From positions 2,588,036 through 2,652,035 of the forward strand of contig NZ_LT984895.1 of the NCBI RefSeq assembly GCF_900258505.1: a stretch of 64,000 nt of DNA. Reading direction: 5' to 3'. Under the pieces are notes generated by a model, which saw nothing but the letters and a program-made list of their open reading frames with translations, had not been told where the DNA came from and made no database searches. This document shows, piece after piece, positions 60,005 to 64,000 of the stretch. The first letter of the stretch is position 1, and every line of letters starts with the position of its first letter. Both the position numbers and the translations under genes were made by a program. This DNA comes from Brachybacterium timonense (lineage in GTDB: Bacteria; Actinomycetota; Actinomycetes; Actinomycetales; Dermabacteraceae).

Positions 60005-62038
60005 GTGACCACCACTGACACTGACCCCACCACCCCGTCCGCCCATTCCGAGCCGTTCACTGATTTCGCCGATCCGGAGGCGCTGCTGCGTCTGCCGCGC
60101 CTGACCTCCGTCACCGCCGCCGGCGAGCGCGTGATCGCCGCGATCCAGGAGGCTGACGAGCACGGCGCGAGAACCCCGTCGGCCCTGTGGGAACTGGACC
60201 CCGCTGGTATCGCACCCGCCCGGCGCCTGACCCGCTCGGAGAAGGGAGAGAACGGGCCGCGCCCGAGCCCGGATGGCGCCGTGCTGTTCACCTCATCCCG
60301 ACCCGATCCTGCCGGCGGGTCCGTCGAAGACAAGACAGCGATCTGGCGCCTGCCCACAAGCGGCGAAGCTGAACTGGTCGCCGCCGCACCCGGCGGTCTT
60401 TCGCTGCTGGCCATCGCACAGGACGGCACGATGCTCGCCGCGACCTCGGTGCTGCCCGGCGGCACCCTCGACGACGATGCCGAGCGGCGCAGCGCCCGCA
60501 AAGATGCACGGCGCACCGCTATCTGGCACACCGGCATGCCGATCCGGCAGTGGGACCACGAGATCGGTGACGAGGAGCGGCACCTCGTGCTCATCTCCCC
60601 GGCCGGTGAACTCACCGACCTCACGCCGGGTGTAGGCACAGTGGCACTGGCCTCCGCGTCGGCCGACCTCTCCCCCGATGCACACATCGTCGCAACCTCT
60701 TGGACCCGCCGGGTCAGCGGCGGTGAGACCCGCAGCGACCTGGTAATGCTCGATGTCGCGACCGATGAGCGCACCGTGCTGCTCCGCGCCGACGACGAGG
60801 TGCAGTACTCCACCCCGTCCTTCTCCCCCGATGGGCAGCGGCTCGCACTGCTGTGCTCGACGCTGTCCACTCCGAGCGACACCAGCTACACCCGGTTGCA
60901 GATCCGCACTCTCGCCAGCGGGGAGATGATCACGGTAGACCTCGGCGACCTCACCCTCAGCGATCTCGAATGGTCAGACCCCACGACCCTGCTGGTGGCC
61001 GGGGACCTGCATTCCTCCGGTGCGGTCCTGATCGTCGATGCGGCCACGGGCAGCACCCGCACTCTCGCCTCGAACGGGGTGTTCAGCTCGCTCTCGGCAG
61101 CGGGCGATGGCACCGTCCTTGCGCTGCGCAGCGACGTGGGTACCCCGCCGCGACCAGTGCTGATCGGGGCCGACGGAACCATGACGGAGCTACCTGCGCC
61201 CGGTGCTATCGGCGCACTTCCAGGCACCCTCGAGTTCGTCAGCGCCGACGTGGACGGGATCGAGGTGGGCGGGTGGCTGTGCGTGCCCTCGGGCGCGAGC
61301 GCCACAGAACCTGCCCCGGTGATGCTGTGGATCCATGGTGGTCCGCACGGTTCCTACAACGCCTGGAGCTGGCGCTGGTGCCCGTGGCTGGCGGTCGAGC
61401 GCGGCTGGGCGGTGCTGATGCCGGATCCCGCCATGTCCACCGGGTACGGGGATGCGGGGCTGAACCGGGGCTGGCCGCGTCGGCCCGACATTGTCTTCCG
61501 CGAGTGCGAGACGCTGCTCGATGCGGTGCTCGAACGGGATGAGCTGGATGGGACGCGTACCGCGATGATGGGGGCGTCCTTCGGCGGGTTCATGGCGAAC
61601 TGGATCGCTGGGCACACCGACCGTTTCGACGCGATCGTGTCCCATGCCGGGCTGTGGGCACTGCCGCAGCAGCACCGGACCACCGATGCGGCCGCCTCGA
61701 AGATGCGGGTGCACCGCCACGAGGACGAGGCCCCGGGCTGGTACCGGGCTTTCTCCCCGCACTACAGCATCACTGAGATCACCACTCCGATGCTCATCAC
61801 GCACGGCAATCGCGACTATCGCGTCCCGGTCTCCGAAGCGCTGCGACTGTGGTGGGATCTGGTGTCGACCTGGGCGGGTGAGCCCGAGGATATGCCGCAC
61901 CGCTTCCTCCAGTTGACCAGCGAGAATCACTGGGTGCTGACTCCGGCGAACGCGGTCGTGTGGAATCGGGCCGTGCTTGCCTTTTGCGAGCAGCACGCGC
62001 TGGATGGCCCGAGCGCGGACGAGGCGATCAGCTGGTGA
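60005..62038 (+). CDS. S9-family prolyl oligopeptidase/acylaminoacyl peptidase
   Basis: A 677-residue cytoplasmic serine peptidase: an N-terminal beta-propeller (about 30-400, with blade motifs such as PRPSPDGAVLFTSSRPDP and YSTPSFSPDGQRLALLCS) and a C-terminal alpha/beta-hydrolase domain. The oxyanion region is LWIHGGPHGSYN, the nucleophile is in MMGASFGGFMANW, the acid Asp is in THGNRDYRVP and the catalytic His is in SENHWVL. It cleaves short peptides or N-acylated residues. The GTG at 60005 has TAGCGT 7 nt upstream. No signal peptide. Confidence 0.88.
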   Translation: MTTTDTDPTTPSAHSEPFTDFADPEALLRLPRLTSVTAAGERVIAAIQEADEHGARTPSALWELDPAGIAPARRLTRSEKGENGPRPSPDGAVLFTSSRPDPAGGSVEDKTAIWRLPTSGEAELVAAAPGGLSLLAIAQDGTMLAATSVLPGGTLDDDAERRSARKDARRTAIWHTGMPIRQWDHEIGDEERHLVLISPAGELTDLTPGVGTVALASASADLSPDAHIVATSWTRRVSGGETRSDLVMLDVATDERTVLLRADDEVQYSTPSFSPDGQRLALLCSTLSTPSDTSYTRLQIRTLASGEMITVDLGDLTLSDLEWSDPTTLLVAGDLHSSGAVLIVDAATGSTRTLASNGVFSSLSAAGDGTVLALRSDVGTPPRPVLIGADGTMTELPAPGAIGALPGTLEFVSADVDGIEVGGWLCVPSGASATEPAPVMLWIHGGPHGSYNAWSWRWCPWLAVERGWAVLMPDPAMSTGYGDAGLNRGWPRRPDIVFRECETLLDAVLERDELDGTRTAMMGASFGGFMANWIAGHTDRFDAIVSHAGLWALPQQHRTTDAAASKMRVHRHEDEAPGWYRAFSPHYSITEITTPMLITHGNRDYRVPVSEALRLWWDLVSTWAGEPEDMPHRFLQLTSENHWVLTPANAVVWNRAVLAFCEQHALDGPSADEAISW

Positions 62039-62127
62039 TGCGCCCGTCACCATGACCTTCACGGTGCCCCCAGCGCCGCGCTCGGGCACCACGTCGGCCG
62101 CTCCCCTGCCCGGGATCTCGCGCGCGG

Positions 62128-62268
62128 TCAGGCCGTCGTGCGCGTAACGAAGAACCAGATCAGCCCGATCATCAACAGCAGGAAGCCGAAGCCACCACCG
62201 AAGACGGCGAGCAGCAGGCCGCTCACGCTGGCGAAGACCCCGAGCACGTTGACGGGCGGGCCGATCAT
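62128..62268 (-). CDS. 46-residue membrane protein next to the IS1634-family element
   Basis: MIGPPVNVLGVFASVSGLLL followed by a second hydrophobic stretch (GFLLLMIGLIWFFV) and TRTTA: a two-helix hairpin peptide with no family I recognise. GGAG lies about 8 nt before the ATG at 62268. The insertion sequence begins 28 bp upstream of the start, so the native promoter of this copy is separated from it. If the adjacent direct repeat reflects a target duplication, the 5' part of the gene is also present after the element, beyond the window. Confidence 0.5.
   Translation of the reverse strand: MIGPPVNVLGVFASVSGLLLAVFGGGFGFLLLMIGLIWFFVTRTTA
62221..62230 (+). repeat. Left copy of a 10-bp direct repeat flanking the IS1634-family element
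   Basis: GCTCACGCTG here is identical to the last ten bases of the window, which directly follow the right end of the element. If it is the start of a target duplication, the duplicated unit is 62221-62295 (75 bp). Confidence 0.55.
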
Positions 62269-62295
62269 GATGGTGTCTCCATCGCAGTCCACCGT

Positions 62296-62311
62296 CCTGA
62301 CTTGCACAGGT
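62296..62311 (+). repeat. IS1634-family left terminal inverted repeat
   Basis: CCTGACTTGCACAGGT; perfect 16-bp complement of 63975-63990. Confidence 0.85.
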
Positions 62312-62405
62312 GAGTGCGGTTCGTGGTAGTTCCCGCGTTGTTGATGCTGGTCAACAGGGTTTCGGTCGTGGGGATGGGTCACTAATGGGGCGGTAGGATC
62401 GGGCG

Positions 62406-63974
62406 ATGGCTCCGTTCTTGAGGAAGGTGAAGACTGCCTCCGGGGCGACGGCCGTCCAGATCGTCGCGAAGGAGGGACGTCGTAACCGGGTCCTCGAGCA
62501 CCTCGGCTCAGCGCATTCCGAGGCGGAGCTGGCGGCTTTGATGCATCTGGGCCGCGAGCGGCTGCACGCAGGACAGCAGACGCTCGATCTCGAGCTGACC
62601 AGCGCTGCTGCCCCGAGTGCTGGCGTTTTGACGATGCAGCACCGACGCAGCCGATTCCTTCTGGAAGCTCTCGAGCTCGCCTGGCGCCGTCTCGGTTTCG
62701 ATGTGGTCGACGACGAGGCGTTCTTCCAGCTCGTCCTGGCGAGATTGATCGAGCCGACGTCGATGAGCGATTCCCGGCGAGTCCTTCGCGAGGTCGGCAT
62801 CGATCCCGTGCACCGCAATACGTTCCACGCCGCGCTGCGCCGGTGCGCGCAGTGCGACTATCGCGACGAGATCGTGAGGAAGTGTTTCGAGCACGTCTGG
62901 ACCAGCGGTGATGTCTCGCTGGTGCTCTACGACGTCACCACGCTCTACTTCGAGGCCGAGAACGAAGACGCCCTACGCAAGGTCGGCTACTCCAAGGAAC
63001 GCCGCGTGGACCCGCAGATCGTGGTCGGCCTGCTCGTGGACCGGGCCGGGTTCCCCCTGGAGATCGGCTGCTACGAGGGCAATCACGCCGAGACCCGCAC
63101 GATCGTGCCGATGATCAAGCAGTTCCAGGAGCGTCACGGCTTGGCAGACATCGTCGTCGTCGCGGACGCCGGAATGCTCTCGATGGAGAACCTGAACGCG
63201 ATCGACGAGGCAGGGCTGCGGTTCATCGTCGGCTCGCGGCCCAAGAAAGCGCCCGGTGACCTCGCCAATCATTTCCACTGGAACGGGGACGCGTTCACTG
63301 ATGGTCAGCTGATCGACACCATCACCCCGCGCCACGGCAACACCAAGCCCGGCACCCAGCGGCGCCGTCGGGAGCCGGTCTGGGCGCGGGAGCAGCATCC
63401 CGGGCACTGGCGGGCGATCCGGTCCTACTCCCGCAAGCGCGACCTGCATGCCCAGCCCACCCCCACCCAGCAGGAGAACCGGGCGCGGGCCGTGATCGCG
63501 GGCGACGCGAACGTGAAAGGCACCCGGTTCGTGAAGACCACCGCTGCCGGCCGCATCCTCGATGAAACCTCTCTCGCGCAGGCCAGATCACTAGCGGGAT
63601 TGAAGGGCTACGTCACCAACATCCCCGCACGGATCATGCCCGCCAGTGAGGTGCTCTCTAGCTACCACGACCTCTGGCACGTCGAGCAGTCATTCCGAAT
63701 GAGCAAGACAGACCTCCAGGCCAGGCCCATGTTCCATCGGCAACGCGACGCGATCGAAGCGCACCTGACGATCGTGTTCACCGCGCTTGCGATCGCTCGC
63801 TATCTCCAGGCCAAGACTGGCTTCAGCATCCGCAGGATCATCCGGACCCTGAAGCCGCTGCTCGAAGTCCAGATCAACATCGGTGGACACCTCCATACCG
63901 CGGCCGATCCCCTCACCGACGACGCCCGCCACATCCTCCACGCCCTCCAGACCCCAGACGCCACGGGTCACTAA
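62406..63974 (+). CDS. IS1634-family transposase
   Basis: A 522-residue DDE transposase of the IS4 superfamily. Catalytic residues are seen in LVLYDVTTLYFE (first Asp), IVVVADAGMLSMENL (second Asp) and YHDLWHVEQSFRMSKTDL (Glu within the Y-x2-R/W-x3-E-x6-K-type signature). The N-terminal 150 residues are the DNA-binding region; a basic insertion (TQRRRREPVWAREQHP) lies near residue 320. No stop or frameshift is present, so it is probably active. The ATG lies 95 nt inside the left repeat. The stop abuts the right repeat. Confidence 0.92.
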   Translation: MAPFLRKVKTASGATAVQIVAKEGRRNRVLEHLGSAHSEAELAALMHLGRERLHAGQQTLDLELTSAAAPSAGVLTMQHRRSRFLLEALELAWRRLGFDVVDDEAFFQLVLARLIEPTSMSDSRRVLREVGIDPVHRNTFHAALRRCAQCDYRDEIVRKCFEHVWTSGDVSLVLYDVTTLYFEAENEDALRKVGYSKERRVDPQIVVGLLVDRAGFPLEIGCYEGNHAETRTIVPMIKQFQERHGLADIVVVADAGMLSMENLNAIDEAGLRFIVGSRPKKAPGDLANHFHWNGDAFTDGQLIDTITPRHGNTKPGTQRRRREPVWAREQHPGHWRAIRSYSRKRDLHAQPTPTQQENRARAVIAGDANVKGTRFVKTTAAGRILDETSLAQARSLAGLKGYVTNIPARIMPASEVLSSYHDLWHVEQSFRMSKTDLQARPMFHRQRDAIEAHLTIVFTALAIARYLQAKTGFSIRRIIRTLKPLLEVQINIGGHLHTAADPLTDDARHILHALQTPDATGH

Positions 63975-63990
63975 ACCTGTGCAAGTCAGG
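63975..63990 (-). repeat. IS1634-family right terminal inverted repeat
   Basis: Perfect 16-bp complement of the left end, starting at the base after the transposase stop codon. Confidence 0.85.
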
Positions 63991-64000
63991 GCTCACGCTG
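63991..64000 (+). repeat. Right copy of the 10-bp direct repeat, cut by the window end
   Basis: GCTCACGCTG follows the element directly and equals 62221-62230. The repeat may continue beyond the window. Confidence 0.55.

Larger units (their letters stand above)
62296..63990 (+). mobile_element. Complete IS1634-family (IS1549-like) insertion sequence (1695 bp)
   Basis: Bounded by a perfect 16-bp inverted repeat (CCTGACTTGCACAGGT at the left, its reverse complement at the right) and containing one full-length transposase. No short target duplication is visible at the ends. The ten bases after the right end instead match a site 75 bp before the left end, as in the long duplications reported for IS1549. 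Confidence 0.85.

Noticed and set aside
1..64000. CRISPR arrays
   Set aside because: No evenly spaced direct repeats were found and no cas gene is present.

Overview
The window is a 64 kb chromosomal segment of a high-GC Gram-positive actinobacterium. The evidence is the GC-rich coding sequence with many GTG starts, the futalosine-independent menaquinone genes, a mycobacterial-type bS22 ribosomal protein, actinobacterial DUF3017, DUF4229 and DUF6350 families, system II cytochrome c maturation, and many leaderless gene starts. Gene content would fit the Dermabacteraceae (Brachybacterium-like), but that is an inference from memory of gene order and no marker gene in the window fixes the taxon.

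Layout. 1-16 kb is core metabolism: an aminotransferase cut by the window edge, an adenosine deaminase, galactokinase, a lactonase-like propeller, a ThrE-type exporter, DUF3017, aspartase, a lipoprotein polysaccharide deacetylase, PPK2, purH-purN and the DUF6350 membrane protein. 15.5-29 kb is the menaquinone locus: menF, htrA-menD-menC on the other strand, then menB-menE-menA and DUF4229. This locus is split between menC and menB by about 4 kb of accessory DNA (21.1-25.3 kb). That insert carries an AbiEi/AbiEii-like pair, a MbcA/Xre-type antitoxin with a broken RES-like toxin gene, a TM2 protein containing a G9 tract, and a truncated acetyltransferase that reads in frame into menB.

29-47 kb holds a small alarmone synthetase, a five-gene overlapping operon for cytochrome c maturation (histidine phosphatase, ResA, CcdA, ResB, CcsB), a divergent MarR/YceI pair, a glutaredoxin-like protein, bS22, two overlapping dynamin-like GTPases, AcuC, the potassium-uptake pair TrkH/TrkA, a complete IS30 element with a CTG target duplication, and proC. 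47-55.7 kb holds a 1585-residue SF1-helicase-like protein with a ruined Walker A, a DeoR regulator, a MT0933-like small antitoxin, a CopC-like protein and an unusual MobA-nitrilase fusion.

tRNA-Arg(CCU) at 55.7 kb marks a second accessory region. Next to it lie fragments of a tyrosine recombinase and of an IS3 transposase, then a single-chain MmeI-like (type IIL) restriction-modification enzyme overlapping an unrecognised 266-residue gene. This pair is the best candidate in the window for a little-described defence unit. The window ends with an S9 peptidase and a complete IS1634-family element. The first ten bases after that element repeat a stretch 75 bp before it, as expected if it made a long target duplication.

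At least eleven genes have TAnnnT exactly 6-7 nt before the start codon and no Shine-Dalgarno sequence at usable spacing, which points to widespread leaderless transcripts and was used to choose several starts.
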